From Planctomycetota bacterium (lineage in GTDB: Bacteria > Planctomycetota > Planctomycetia > Pirellulales > Pirellulaceae), in the NCBI GenBank assembly GCA_029979005.1, contig JAPOIJ010000001.1, positions 1-64,000 on the forward strand: a stretch of DNA of 64,000 nucleotides, read 5' to 3'. Every line of letters begins with the position of its first letter. The first letter of the stretch is position 1. Shown piece after piece: positions 25,656-37,155 of the stretch. A program made the translations under genes and the position numbers. The notes under the pieces were generated by a model. It did not search any database. It saw only the letters and a program-made list of their open reading frames with translations, and was not told the DNA's origin.

Positions 25656-26276
25656 ATGGTAGAAGCGAAACAACCGACGGTTTTCGATAGCGACCAACAA
25701 CAGTTGGGCGATGTGTATGCTCGGGCGCTTTTGGCGTTCGCCGAGGGTGCCGGAAATGTTGATCAATTGGTCGACGAACTCGGCGAAGTCGTCGAAGCCA
25801 TTGACGGCGTTGCTGGATTGCGAAGCGCTCTGGAGTCGCCGAGGGTCGGTGTAGATTCCAAAATCGGTTTGCTCGATAAGGCATTCGCGGGGAAAGTCGA
25901 AAAAGGCTTGCTTCACTTCCTGAAGGTTGTGGGCAACAAAGGTCGTTTCGATTGTCTCGGCGCGATCGCATCGTCGGCAAGAACATTGCGTGATGAGATG
26001 GCGGGGCGTGTTCAGGCAGTTGTGACCTCGGCATCGCCAATGGATAGCGAAGCGGTCGGGCGAATCACTGACCAGTTGTCCAAAACACTTGGCAAGGATG
26101 TCAGCCTTCAGGTTTTAGTTGATCCTGAAATACTTGGCGGAATTGTAGTGCGAGTCGGTGACACGGTTTACGACGGGAGTGTCGTGAATCAGTTGTCCCA
26201 GGTTCGGGCGCGAGCGGTTAAGCGTGCATCGGATGCGATTCGTGAAAAATTGGATCGTTTCACGACGTCAGAATAA
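25656..26276 (+). CDS. atpH: ATP synthase F1 subunit delta
   Basis: The delta subunit caps the F1 head and binds subunit b. Residues 10-120 form the helical N-domain (YARALLAFAEGAGNVDQLVDEL). The C-terminal part has the family pattern LSKTLGKDVSLQVLVDPEILGGIVVRVGDTVYDGSV. At 206 residues it is a little longer than E. coli delta (177). It lies 44 bp after atpF and 99 bp before atpA. Confidence 0.93.
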   Translation: MVEAKQPTVFDSDQQQLGDVYARALLAFAEGAGNVDQLVDELGEVVEAIDGVAGLRSALESPRVGVDSKIGLLDKAFAGKVEKGLLHFLKVVGNKGRFDCLGAIASSARTLRDEMAGRVQAVVTSASPMDSEAVGRITDQLSKTLGKDVSLQVLVDPEILGGIVVRVGDTVYDGSVVNQLSQVRARAVKRASDAIREKLDRFTTSE

Positions 26277-26375
26277 CGACTTAGTCGATCCAAAGATTTA
26301 AGAAATAAAACAAACTTCAATTGGTTGAAGCAGGGATGACCGCGAGGTTGTCTTTTAAAAATAACGAGGAAATCA

Positions 26376-27902
26376 ATGAAAATCAGTGCTGACGAAATCG
26401 CCTCGGTGATTCAACAGGAAATCACTAACTTTGAGAGCGAGATTGATGTTCGCGAAGTCGGAACCGTGCTGGAAGTCGGTGACGGTATTGCCCGTGTTCA
26501 TGGCCTTACGAATGTTGCCGCCGGTGAGATGGTTGAATTCCCCGGTGGAATCATTGGTCTTGCGTTTAACCTTGAAGAGAACTCGGTCGGTATTATCATC
26601 CTGGGTGATTACCTGAAGATTAACGAAGGTGACCAAGTTAAATCGCTGGGAACTTTGCTTTCGGTGCCAGTTGGTGATGCCGTTGTCGGTCGCGTTGTTG
26701 ATCCGCTGGGTAATCCACTCGACGGAAAGGGGCCAGTCAATTCAGATTCGACGCGTCCGGTCGAAATTATTGCCGCCGGTGTTGCCGAGCGAAAGCCGGT
26801 AACCGAATCGATGCCGACCGGTATCAAGGCCGTTGATGCAATGACTCCTGTCGGGCGTGGCCAACGCGAACTTATTATTGGCGATCGAAAGACCGGTAAA
26901 ACGGCCATCGGTATCGATGCGATCATCAATCAAAAAGGAACCGGCGTTAAGTGTTTCTACATTGCCGTTGGGCAAAAGGATTCCTCGGTCGCTGGTGTGA
27001 TCAAAGAACTTGAAGAGAGCGGAGCCATGGATTACACCACGGTGATCGTTTCGGGTGCAAGTTCGCCAGCTCCAATGCAGTACATTGCTCCCTATGCCGG
27101 AACGGCGATGGCAGAGCATTTCATGTATGCCGGCGGTCACTGTTTAGTCGTCTACGATGACCTTTCAAAGCAAGCGGTTGCTTATCGCGAACTTTCGTTG
27201 TTGATGCGACGTCCTCCGGGACGTGAGGCTTACCCCGGTGACGTGTTTTATTGTCACTCACGTTTGCTAGAGCGAAGTGTAAAGCTTAGCGACGAGCTGG
27301 GTGGTGGCTCGATTACTTCGCTTCCGATCATTGAAACGCAAGAGGGTGAGGTTTCGGCCTACATTCCGACTAACGTTATTTCAATTACTGATGGTCAGAT
27401 TTACCTTCAACCTGATTTGTTCTTCTCGGGCGTTCGACCTGCGATGAATGCCGGTATTTCGGTTTCACGCGTCGGTGGTAATGCTCAGGTTGCTGCGATG
27501 AAAAATGTTGCGGGCGGTTTGCGTTTGCAATTGGCAGCTTTCCGAGCGTTAGAAGCATTCGCTCAGTTGGGAACGGATCTAGACGCGGCGACTCAGGCTG
27601 ACCTGGATCGTGGATATCGCATGGTTGAATTGCTGAAGCAGCCGCAATATAAGCCGCTTCATGTTTGTGATCAGATCATGGTCATTTACGCCGGTACTTC
27701 TGGAAAACTGGACGACGTCGCGGTGGCTGATGTGCGTCGGTGGGAAGAAGAATTCCTGGAGTTTGTTCATACGAAAAAGCAAGATGTCTGGGATAGTCTG
27801 GACGAGAACAAAGACGTCAGCGCCGTCATGAAGAAGGCCGACAATGAAGTTACCCAGATGGTGGTTGCTGCCATCGACGAATTTAATCAATCGTTTAAGT
27901 AG
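26376..27902 (+). CDS. atpA: ATP synthase F1 subunit alpha
   Basis: A 508-residue regulatory nucleotide-binding subunit with P-loop [10 protein letters not shown], the arginine-finger region [11 protein letters not shown] and [21 protein letters not shown] ribosome site precedes the ATG. It pairs with beta at the F1 catalytic interfaces. A 150-bp gap separates it from atpG. Confidence 0.97.
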   Translation: MKISADEIASVIQQEITNFESEIDVREVGTVLEVGDGIARVHGLTNVAAGEMVEFPGGIIGLAFNLEENSVGIIILGDYLKINEGDQVKSLGTLLSVPVGDAVVGRVVDPLGNPLDGKGPVNSDSTRPVEIIAAGVAERKPVTESMPTGIKAVDAMTPVGRGQRELIIGDRKTGKTAIGIDAIINQKGTGVKCFYIAVGQKDSSVAGVIKELEESGAMDYTTVIVSGASSPAPMQYIAPYAGTAMAEHFMYAGGHCLVVYDDLSKQAVAYRELSLLMRRPPGREAYPGDVFYCHSRLLERSVKLSDELGGGSITSLPIIETQEGEVSAYIPTNVISITDGQIYLQPDLFFSGVRPAMNAGISVSRVGGNAQVAAMKNVAGGLRLQLAAFRALEAFAQLGTDLDAATQADLDRGYRMVELLKQPQYKPLHVCDQIMVIYAGTSGKLDDVAVADVRRWEEEFLEFVHTKKQDVWDSLDENKDVSAVMKKADNEVTQMVVAAIDEFNQSFK

Positions 27903-28052
27903 TGGGGAGACTCTCAAGTCGCTCTAAGTGAGTTGCTTGAACTGATCTCTGTTTAATTAAGAAGCAAGGCACGAAGGAAGGACGGAAACTGAAGGTTAAT
28001 CATCGGGCTCCATTGCGAGCTGCAGAAGACCTGAGATTTCCTATAAATATAA

Positions 28053-28946
28053 ATGGCCAACGCCCGAGCACTTGATAAACGTCGCAAGTCGATCCGTAAT
28101 ATTAAAAAGATTACGAGGACGATGGAGTTGATTGCGACTGCAAGATTTAAAAAAGCGATGGATCGTGCCACCTCGGCTAGTGATTACACAAAACGTATCA
28201 CTGCGGTTGTTGCTGATTTGGCGCGTGCCGGCCTTGAGGTTTCGCATCCGTTGTTGGAAGCGCCCGAGGAGACGAAGTCAGCCACGTTGTTGGTGTTGAC
28301 TGGAAACCGTGGTCTCTGTGGTGGTTACAACGGAAACGCAATTCGTCTTGGCGTAAAGACGTTCGAAGCACTCTCGAATGATATTGAAAACGTTAGCTTA
28401 GAGGTGAGTGGCAAGCGAGGGATTTCGGGTTTTAATTTCCGTGAAATGTCTGTGGCGGAGTCGTTTACAAATTTCGACGACCAGCCGCTGTATGCTGAAG
28501 TTGAATCGATCGCTAACCGGTATCTTCGAGCTTACGCGGAGGGAACCTTAGATCGACTCGACGTGACTTATACCAAGTTCATTTCTGTAGCGAAGCAAGA
28601 GATTGTTAATGAGACCTTGCTTCCGCTAGGTAAGATCGAAGGTGCTGAGGCGTCCGGTGATGATTCCGAGGCGTCTGGTAGGACATCGCTTTATGAGTTT
28701 GTGCCTTCGGCAGAGAGTATTTTAGAAGAAGTCGTCCCAACCAGTTTTAAGATCAAGTTGTTTAAGTGCTTTCTTGATGCTGCTGTTAGCGAGCAAGTTG
28801 CTCGAATGGTTGCGATGAAGAGTGCGACTGAAAATGCGAATGACATGATCAAAATGCTTTCAAGGACTTACAACCGTGCCCGACAATCTCAGATTACGGG
28901 CGAGATTATGGAAGTCATTGGCGGCGTCGAGGCGTTAGAGGGATAG
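28053..28946 (+). CDS. atpG: ATP synthase F1 subunit gamma
   Basis: The central rotor shaft. The 297 residues include the N-terminal helix KRRKSIRNIKKITRTMELIA, the LLVLTGNRGLCGGYNGN core, and the C-terminal helix MKSATENANDMIKMLSRTYN. Relative to E. coli gamma there is a short Gly/Ser/Glu insert near residue 200 (EASGDDSEASGR). The preceding 150-bp gap shows no terminator. Confidence 0.96.
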   Translation: MANARALDKRRKSIRNIKKITRTMELIATARFKKAMDRATSASDYTKRITAVVADLARAGLEVSHPLLEAPEETKSATLLVLTGNRGLCGGYNGNAIRLGVKTFEALSNDIENVSLEVSGKRGISGFNFREMSVAESFTNFDDQPLYAEVESIANRYLRAYAEGTLDRLDVTYTKFISVAKQEIVNETLLPLGKIEGAEASGDDSEASGRTSLYEFVPSAESILEEVVPTSFKIKLFKCFLDAAVSEQVARMVAMKSATENANDMIKMLSRTYNRARQSQITGEIMEVIGGVEALEG

Positions 28947-29012
28947 GCGAAGAGAACGTGAGTCGGTGGTTCGGCTTGCTGAGTATAGAAGATAAATCAA
29001 ACTGAAAATTGA

Positions 29013-30464
<1,452 letters not shown>

Positions 30465-30473
30465 TTTTGAGTG

Positions 30474-30490
30474 CCGGTCAATCTGACCGG
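30474..30490 (+). promoter_or_regulatory. Hairpin between atpD and atpC
   Basis: A perfect 7-bp stem CCGGTCA-ATC-TGACCGG starts 10 bp after the atpD stop. The downstream sequence is T-rich but interrupted (TGTTCTTGGTTTATTT). It may cause partial termination or mark a processing site that lowers expression of the epsilon subunit relative to beta. Confidence 0.5.
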
Positions 30491-30568
30491 TGTTCTTGGT
30501 TTATTTCGTTTGGCGGTAGATTGAATCCGGCTTTTTATAGAGTTTTCGTGCGAATTTAGAGCAATGTT

Positions 30569-30964
30569 ATGGCACAGATACAACTTGTAATCGTCACACC
30601 TGAAAAAACGACGCTTGATCAGATGGTCGATGCTGTGACAGTCACGCTCTTCGATGGTGAAGCTGGTTTTTTGCCCGGGCATGCACCCATGATCGGAAGA
30701 CTTGGGCCGGGTGAATTGAGAGCACGCGTTGGTTCGGAAGAGTCGCGATACTATGTCGAAGGCGGTAACGTCCAGGTAGAAGACAATGTTGTTTCGGTTT
30801 TGACGGGGCAAAGCATGAGCGTTGGTGAAATCGATCTCGCTGCCGCGAAAGCGGAACTCGAGGCGGCTGAGGCAGAACCTGCGTCTAATCAGGCTTTAGC
30901 TGAGATGAAACAAAAGGCGATTGCGCAGGCTCAGGCTAAGATTCGAATCGCATCGAAGTCCTAA
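30569..30964 (+). CDS. atpC: ATP synthase F1 subunit epsilon
   Basis: The 131-residue epsilon subunit begins IQLVIVTPEKTTLDQMV and has the beta-sandwich motifs DGEAGFLPGHAPMIGRLGPG and YYVEGGNVQVEDNVVSVL, then two C-terminal Ala/Glu-rich helices that can inhibit ATP hydrolysis. It is the last gene of the operon. Its stop codon overlaps that of the convergent SGNH hydrolase gene within the 4 bases 30961-30964. Confidence 0.94.
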   Translation: MAQIQLVIVTPEKTTLDQMVDAVTVTLFDGEAGFLPGHAPMIGRLGPGELRARVGSEESRYYVEGGNVQVEDNVVSVLTGQSMSVGEIDLAAAKAELEAAEAEPASNQALAEMKQKAIAQAQAKIRIASKS

Positions 30965-31683
30965 TGCTTTGATTGTTTGGGTGGTTTTTGTGCACTCTCG
31001 AGGCAACCTGATCTCCTCAGACTCTCTGTTAGCACTTTGTTCCACAGGACGTAACCAGCGACGTTCAGGTGAAGTCCGTCTTTTGCAAATAGCTCGGGAC
31101 GAGGTTTATTATCATCGCCTAGCATAGGCTGGTCGATGTCGACGAAGAAAAGTAGTTTATCGGCCTCGCAATAAGATTGAATGAGCCGGTTCGTCTTTCT
31201 CATCTCTGTTACTAGTTGCCATCGCGAGATACTGGGCTTAATGGCAACGTAATGAATTTTGGCCAAGGGTAGTTTTTTTCGAACGATGGCCACGAATTCT
31301 GCAAAATCAGCGAATACACGTTGTGGAGATTTTCCAGCCTTGATGTCATTGTCGCCCGCATAAATGACAATCGACTGAGGCTCGTAATTAAGAACAATTC
31401 GGTCGAGGAATTGAACGGAGTCTGCGAGTTGTGAGCCTCCAAATCCGCGGTTGATGGTAACGAGATCTGGGAATGATTTGTCTAAGTTCCAAAGGCGAAT
31501 GCTAGAACTGCCAACGAAAAGAATGGCATTTTTCGGTGGCATTTCTTCTTGATCAGCGGATTCAAATTTGGCAATGGCTTCCTGCCATCGTGACGAGTTA
31601 TGGAAGTCCTGTCGTTCCGACTGTGCGGCTGCATGATGCGCCATCGCCAGAGCAATAAATATGGCGAGTAAGTTTGTTTTCAT
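30961..31683 (-). CDS. Secreted SGNH/GDSL-type hydrolase
   Basis: A 240-residue hydrolase from the ATG at 31683, with signal peptide (LLAIFIALAMAHHAAAQ). It carries the SGNH blocks: block I FVGSSSIRLW (nucleophile Ser), block II NRGFGGSQL (Gly), block III YAGDNDI (Asn) and block V DGLHLNVAGY (Asp and His). The family removes acyl or acetyl groups from lipids or polysaccharides. The substrate is not evident. Action in the periplasm or outside the cell is expected. Confidence 0.85.
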   Translation of the reverse strand: MKTNLLAIFIALAMAHHAAAQSERQDFHNSSRWQEAIAKFESADQEEMPPKNAILFVGSSSIRLWNLDKSFPDLVTINRGFGGSQLADSVQFLDRIVLNYEPQSIVIYAGDNDIKAGKSPQRVFADFAEFVAIVRKKLPLAKIHYVAIKPSISRWQLVTEMRKTNRLIQSYCEADKLLFFVDIDQPMLGDDNKPRPELFAKDGLHLNVAGYVLWNKVLTESLRRSGCLESAQKPPKQSKH

Positions 31684-31795
31684 CGTTGTTGAGATTCTGG
31701 AGGCAATGGAGTTGAGTTGGTCAGTGAAACCCTTAGCTGAAACCCTTAGCAAAAATTATAATGCCGCCGCGAAGGTTACGCCAAGGAAAAAGGAG

Positions 31796-32635
31796 TTAGG
31801 TCTTGGGCGGCTGGAAGTCAGCATACTGGGAAACAATCTCAAGGATCTGCGAGTGAAGTTTTGAATTGGTTGCCAGGACTGAACTTTTCTGAAGAGGTAG
31901 AGGTGTGCCTTGGCAGGTGGTAACAGTGCCCCCTGCTTCTTTGACGAATAATTGAGCGGCTGCGAAATCCCACGGGGAAAGTTCGTATTCAAAGTAACCC
32001 CCGAATCGACCAAGGCCAACTTGGACCAGATCGAGAGCGGCCGTTCCAAATCGACGAATTCCATGAATCTTTTTGTGAAATAGCGCTTCGACTGCATTGA
32101 GCGTGGCTTTCATCATGGCGCCGCGGTCATAATAAAACCCAACGGCGATCATTGTGTTTTCCAGAGCTTGATGTTGGTTAACGGAAACCGACTTGGCATT
32201 CCAGTACGAGCCCTGCCCTTTCTGGGTGGTAAAGAGATCACCATTGGTCGGGTTGAGGATCACACCGCATTCGGCAATACCGTTCCGGTAGTAGGCAATT
32301 GATATTGCGAAATGAGGGATGCCGTGAGCGAAGTTGTTCGTTCCATCCAGTGGATCGATGACCCAAAGGTGTTCGCTTTCGAGTGTCGCCGTATGTTCCT
32401 CTTCGGCAAGGAAATGATGATGCGGAAGTTCTCTTTGGATGGCATCGACAATCGTTCTTTCGGCTTCGACGTCAGCCTTGGTGACCACTCCCTGGAATTC
32501 CTCGTTGGTATATTTTGTGCGAATTTCTGCTGAAGCAAGGTCAGCGAAATATGACGAAAGTATTTTTTCGGCTTTTCTTGCGGCATTGATTGCTACTGTC
32601 AGTTCAGCAGAGGGTGTCATGTTTGCAGAGGTCAT
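31796..32635 (-). CDS. Inositol-monophosphatase-family phosphatase
   Basis: A 279-residue member of the IMPase fold (SuhB, CysQ, HisN-type). It has the metal-binding Glu in FLAEEEH, the DPLDGTNNFAHG motif and the late WDFAAAQLFVKEAGG motif. These are intact, so a Mg-dependent phosphatase is expected. The substrate may be inositol phosphate, histidinol phosphate or PAP. The gene stands 64 bp downstream of the glutamate-synthase-like gene on the minus strand. Confidence 0.87.
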   Translation of the reverse strand: MTSANMTPSAELTVAINAARKAEKILSSYFADLASAEIRTKYTNEEFQGVVTKADVEAERTIVDAIQRELPHHHFLAEEEHTATLESEHLWVIDPLDGTNNFAHGIPHFAISIAYYRNGIAECGVILNPTNGDLFTTQKGQGSYWNAKSVSVNQHQALENTMIAVGFYYDRGAMMKATLNAVEALFHKKIHGIRRFGTAALDLVQVGLGRFGGYFEYELSPWDFAAAQLFVKEAGGTVTTCQGTPLPLQKSSVLATNSKLHSQILEIVSQYADFQPPKT

Positions 32636-32699
32636 ATATTCGAAGTTTCAGTGGACGATCGGGGTAGATGCGGGAAGCTAAGTTTGAAATGCGGGCGGT

Positions 32700-34247
32700 T
32701 CAGTGGTTCTCGACTGTCGGCAGATTGTTCATTAGCTCAATGATTGAAGAGCGATCTGCTGCGGAAGGGATGGTAGACGTGCCCTGTAGTTCGAAACACT
32801 CACTGAGATTTTGTGATTGGAAACCTTCGTTGAGGATTTCAAAGCTATCGGGAGTGGTTAACCCCGGGTGTTCGACTCCACAGGCATGGCTTAGCTGAAG
32901 AATTTCTTTTCTTAGGGTGAGGATGAAATTAGCCAGTTTTGCTGATTTGTCCGTCGGGTCGAGACCGCGCATGAGCCATGCGTTTTGTGTTGCGACGCCC
33001 GTGGGGCACTTCCCTGTGTGACAAATTTGCGCTTGAATACAACCAATGGCCAACATGGCTTCTCTGGCAATACTGATCATGTCGCATCCCATCGCCATCG
33101 CTGCAAGCGACTCATGGGGAAAGCCTAGTTTTCCGGCACCGATAAACATAATGTTTTCCTGAAGATCAAGCTTGGCGAACTCACGGAAAACCCGAGAAAA
33201 TCCAAGCTTAAACGGTAGGGAAACGTGGTCGGAAAAAGTAAGCGGTGCTGCTCCGGTGCCCCCTTCTCCACCGTCGATGCAGATAAAGTCGACCCCGCGA
33301 GTCCCAGTCGCCATTAATTGGGCAAGTTCTTGCCAGAAGCTAAGTTCGCCAACAGCAGACTTAATGCCAATTGGTAAACCGGATTTTTCGGCGAGTCGTT
33401 CAACAAAGTCGAGAAGTTCATCTGCGTTAGAGAATTCAAGGTGTGAGTTGGGCGAAAGACAGCTTTTTCCAATTTCAATCCCGCGAATATCGGCAATCTC
33501 CGCGGTTACTTTGCTTGCGGGAAGTACGCCTCCACGGCCAGGTTTGGCCCCTTGGCTCAATTTGATTTCCACGGCTTTTACCTGGTACCTATCGCAGGCT
33601 TCTGTGAATTTCTGTTCGTCAAATCTTCCGTCGTTTCGTCTGGCGCCATAATATCCGGTACCAAGTTGCCAGATCAGTCCGCCTCCCAAATCGTGGTGTG
33701 GGGAAATTCCCCCTTCCCCCGTGTTGTGAAGGCATTGGGCTATCGCACATCCTCGGTTAATGGCCTGGACTGCCGGTGCTGAGAGTGATCCATAACTCAT
33801 CGCTGAAATATTGATTATTGAATCGGGGCGAAAGGAAAGTTTTCGATCGCGCGGACCACCAAGAATTTTGGCGACGGGAATTCGGTAATGCGGATCATAT
33901 CTAGGGTCTTCCGGTTGAATATCGTGGATGGGGAAGGTCGATTGTTTAACAATCAGGTAGCCCGAAGTCTGCTCCAGATCATTGTCGGTGCCAAAACCGA
34001 AGTAGTTGTTTCCTTTGGATGCAGAACGATAAATCCAGTGTCGTTGATCGCGGGTGAAAGGGCGCTCTTCGTTATTTCCCGCGACGATGTATTGCCGTAG
34101 TTTGGGGCCGAGTTCTTCAAGAAGGTAACGTCCGTGTCCCAGTACGGGATAGTTGCGAAGAATTGGATGTTTTTTTTGAGTTAGATCGTGCACTGTAATC
34201 ACGAGCAAGATGAAAAAGATTACACCCAGTATTATGTAGACCGTCAC
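32700..34247 (-). CDS. Membrane-anchored glutamate-synthase-like FMN/Fe-S protein
   Basis: A 515-residue protein with one N-terminal membrane helix (VYIILGVIFFILLVITV) and the FMN-binding GltB-type alpha/beta barrel: SAMSYGSLSAPAVQAINRG, GQGAKPGRGG-like SQGAKPGRGGVLPASK, ICIDGGEGGTGAAP. The three cysteines that hold the 3Fe-4S cluster in glutamate synthase are present (CIQAQICHTGKCPTGVAT). The glutaminase domain is absent, as in the stand-alone FMN-binding glutamate synthase family. Its substrate is unsettled; methylamine-linked and other amino-acid roles have been proposed for related proteins. Confidence 0.85.
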   Translation of the reverse strand: MTVYIILGVIFFILLVITVHDLTQKKHPILRNYPVLGHGRYLLEELGPKLRQYIVAGNNEERPFTRDQRHWIYRSASKGNNYFGFGTDNDLEQTSGYLIVKQSTFPIHDIQPEDPRYDPHYRIPVAKILGGPRDRKLSFRPDSIINISAMSYGSLSAPAVQAINRGCAIAQCLHNTGEGGISPHHDLGGGLIWQLGTGYYGARRNDGRFDEQKFTEACDRYQVKAVEIKLSQGAKPGRGGVLPASKVTAEIADIRGIEIGKSCLSPNSHLEFSNADELLDFVERLAEKSGLPIGIKSAVGELSFWQELAQLMATGTRGVDFICIDGGEGGTGAAPLTFSDHVSLPFKLGFSRVFREFAKLDLQENIMFIGAGKLGFPHESLAAMAMGCDMISIAREAMLAIGCIQAQICHTGKCPTGVATQNAWLMRGLDPTDKSAKLANFILTLRKEILQLSHACGVEHPGLTTPDSFEILNEGFQSQNLSECFELQGTSTIPSAADRSSIIELMNNLPTVENH

Positions 34248-34422
34248 TAATCACCCCAATCTCGTATGAATAAACCTTTTCCAGTTTAACCATCGATCGG
34301 GTCGGTTAGCTACTCCGGTCGCTTGTCAATTCTCCTTGAAGAACTGGTTTTTGTTTGCGGAATTCGATTGGAAGCAGCGCTGAGCGGTTATCTTGGTTCT
34401 TGTGAGTGACTAGGATAGACGC

Positions 34423-37020
34423 GTGAATGCTTTAGTAATAAAACTCAAAACCTGCCTGCTTCGGTACTGGCCTGCGCTCTTAATTGGGGGAATCTGGCTT
34501 TGGTTTTTTGGTCCGATGATGATGGGCCGCGAAGTCGTTGGATTTCGAGATTCGGGCTACCTCTATTATCCGTTGTTCGAGTGGATTGATGCCCAATGGG
34601 CGGCTGGTGAAATCCCACTTTGGAACCCGTTTTGTAATTTCGGAATGCCGGTGGTGGGGGATGGATCATCGAGCGTATTTTATCCAGGAAAGCTGGTTTT
34701 CTTTTGCCGTTCTTTAAGTTACCCATCGCGTTACGGAATTTATCTGGCGCTGCACATTCCATTGGCCGCAGGCGGGGCGTTTGGATTTGCTCGTTTCGTC
34801 GGCGCGGAGAAGATTGGCGCGACGCTCGCCGCATTCGCCTATCCTTTCGGCGGGGTGGTACTGTTTCAGGTTACCAACGTCATTTATCTGGTTAGCGCGG
34901 CTTGGTTTCCGTGGGCCATGCTTTGTATTTTGAGGATGGTCCAGACGAGGCAGCTAAAGTGGGCGCTCGGTTTAGCGATGGTCTGCTCGATGATGATTCT
35001 TGGCGGAGACCCCCAGATGGTCTATCACGTAGGTCTGATATCGGCGGTAACCCTTGGGTTCCAGTGCGCTCGGCAGCAGAAGAATCTCGATTTGGAACAT
35101 CGCATAGTTTGGTGGCGGGCGTTGTTCTTGATGGCGGTTTTGGTTGGAACTACCAGTGTACTTTCAGCCGTTCAGCTGTTGCCTACGATGGAGTGGTCGC
35201 GATTAAGCGAGCGTTCAAGAACTTCGCAGGCTATGAATTTTTACCAGGCAGCTGAAAGTAAATTAAATCGGACCGCCCCTGAATTGGATGGTGAGTCGAT
35301 TTGGGGGGATGCGAAGGGTGTCGCTGGTCATGCTTATCAATTCAGTCAGCCCCCGTGGTCAATGATGGAGCTTGTTTGGCCGAATATTTCGGGAAAGCCG
35401 TTTCCTGTCAATCGTCGTTGGACCGATGGTCTTGCGGGCGCCGATCGGATGTGGGTTCCGTCGCTCTATGCTGGATTGGCTGTTTTCATTCTAGGGATTT
35501 TCAGTTTGCGGTTGTGGGGCCGCAGCAGAAAACAAGTTTGGCTCTCCTGGGTTTTTTGTGTATTCGCATTTGCGTCGTTCGGTTGGTACGGACTGGTCTG
35601 GTTAATTAACGAAATTCATCCTGATGCTTCTTTTCGAAGTTCTCTTGGGCCTCAAGTGGGAGGTGTTTATTGGTGGATGGTAATGATCTTGCCGAAATAT
35701 TTTTTGTTTCGCTATCCGGCCAAGCTGTTTGTAATTGCCAGTTTTGCAATTATTGCATTGGCAGCGATGAACCTTCCTAAGTTGCATTCGCGGGGTGTGT
35801 TGGCGTTTAGTTTCTTATTGGCTTGCATCAGTTTTACCGGATGGATTGCGGTGGGGGATTGGAGTGAGGCCTGGTTGCCGTTGGCTTTTTCGGATCCATT
35901 TTTTGGTCCTTTTGACTCCAAGGGGGCGGTTGTTGAGATCAAGACGGCGCTGCTCCATACTAGTGTCGTCGCCTTATTCTTGTTCGTCGTAGGTTGGTTG
36001 GGTTCGTCAACGAGGGTAAACCCTTATTCTGCCCGGTGGGTTATTGGCGCGGTGCTTTTCATTTCCATTGTCGAAACTTCTTTGTCAAATCGTTGGTTGC
36101 TTTCAACGGTTCCTGTCGTGGCGTTCACTGAGGAAACGGAGGGGATTTCCGGGCTAAAGGAATTACGGCAATCGGTTGGTGTTGAACCTCTCAGGATTTA
36201 CCGAAGTGAAATGGGGGCTTTGCCTCCGCTGGATTGGGCCAATGTAAGTGCGGAGCAACGCCTCGAGGAAGTAGTGAAATGGCAGCGAAGCTCAATGTTT
36301 CCCAAACAACATTTAGGCGAAGAAGTGGTTCTGTTGGGGAGCTTCAGTTCAATCTGGCCGAAATCTTACCAGCGCTTAATTGAACGCTGGGAAGCGGTTG
36401 TTGCTGGAGGCTACGATTCAGGGGGAAAGGAGTGGATTCAGGATTCCCAGGTTCATGGCGTTATCAAAAGATCAGAAGATGGGGAGGTCGTCATCGACCC
36501 TTCGCCCTACCCTGCTGGTGAGTCGTCGGCCTTTCCTATTGCTTGGATGTTCGATATCCAGGACGAGGCGGTGCCTTACCCGCCGGTTCAAATTCCTGAA
36601 TGGGGCAAGGGAATTAAGCTGATTGATTGGGAGAGCGCTGCCAATCGAACTGAGATTGAAATGGTTGAGTTCACCAGCACTCGTTTTGTTGCCCGGATAG
36701 TGACAGATGCCCCCCGTATTTTGGGGTTTTATGCACCACCCGTCGCAGGTTGGAGTGTAGAGGTTGAGGATGTCGGGCGCGAGCAAGTGGTAAATGCTGA
36801 TTTACTGTCTGCGTCGGAATTTTTACCCGAACCGAATGACGGATTTGAAAACTTATTTTTACTGCCCTTTAATAATGAAGGCGAATTTTTGGTTACGTTT
36901 TGCTACCAACCAAGATCGTTTTTGATTGGTGCCTGGTTGAGTATTTCGGGGTGGATCGTTTTGTGTCTTCTTTATCCGTGCAAGCGTTTTTTTGGCTGGC
37001 GTTGGAATTTCGATGATTAG
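34423..37020 (+). CDS. YfhO-like multi-pass membrane protein
   Basis: An 865-residue protein from a GTG start with about a dozen hydrophobic helices and large extracytoplasmic loops. The early region has the YfhO/DUF6541-like signature IPLWNPFCNFGMPVVGDGSS followed by FYPGKLVFF. YfhO-type proteins are GT-C-fold relatives linked to glycosylation of cell-wall polymers. The C-terminal 250 residues form a soluble domain before a final helix. Catalytic Asp/Glu residues cannot be assigned by eye. It is not obviously in an operon. Confidence 0.7.
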   Translation: MNALVIKLKTCLLRYWPALLIGGIWLWFFGPMMMGREVVGFRDSGYLYYPLFEWIDAQWAAGEIPLWNPFCNFGMPVVGDGSSSVFYPGKLVFFCRSLSYPSRYGIYLALHIPLAAGGAFGFARFVGAEKIGATLAAFAYPFGGVVLFQVTNVIYLVSAAWFPWAMLCILRMVQTRQLKWALGLAMVCSMMILGGDPQMVYHVGLISAVTLGFQCARQQKNLDLEHRIVWWRALFLMAVLVGTTSVLSAVQLLPTMEWSRLSERSRTSQAMNFYQAAESKLNRTAPELDGESIWGDAKGVAGHAYQFSQPPWSMMELVWPNISGKPFPVNRRWTDGLAGADRMWVPSLYAGLAVFILGIFSLRLWGRSRKQVWLSWVFCVFAFASFGWYGLVWLINEIHPDASFRSSLGPQVGGVYWWMVMILPKYFLFRYPAKLFVIASFAIIALAAMNLPKLHSRGVLAFSFLLACISFTGWIAVGDWSEAWLPLAFSDPFFGPFDSKGAVVEIKTALLHTSVVALFLFVVGWLGSSTRVNPYSARWVIGAVLFISIVETSLSNRWLLSTVPVVAFTEETEGISGLKELRQSVGVEPLRIYRSEMGALPPLDWANVSAEQRLEEVVKWQRSSMFPKQHLGEEVVLLGSFSSIWPKSYQRLIERWEAVVAGGYDSGGKEWIQDSQVHGVIKRSEDGEVVIDPSPYPAGESSAFPIAWMFDIQDEAVPYPPVQIPEWGKGIKLIDWESAANRTEIEMVEFTSTRFVARIVTDAPRILGFYAPPVAGWSVEVEDVGREQVVNADLLSASEFLPEPNDGFENLFLLPFNNEGEFLVTFCYQPRSFLIGAWLSISGWIVLCLLYPCKRFFGWRWNFDD

Positions 37021-37155
37021 GATATTGTTGGAAGTTAGTCGCGAATGCGAGAAAAAATTATCGGAAAGTATACGATGGTGAATAAGAGTCGCTAGACTAC
37101 TGTTGTTAGATTTTGTTTTGTTTGACTTCTGAGATCTTTTTTGTCGAGGTGTTCG

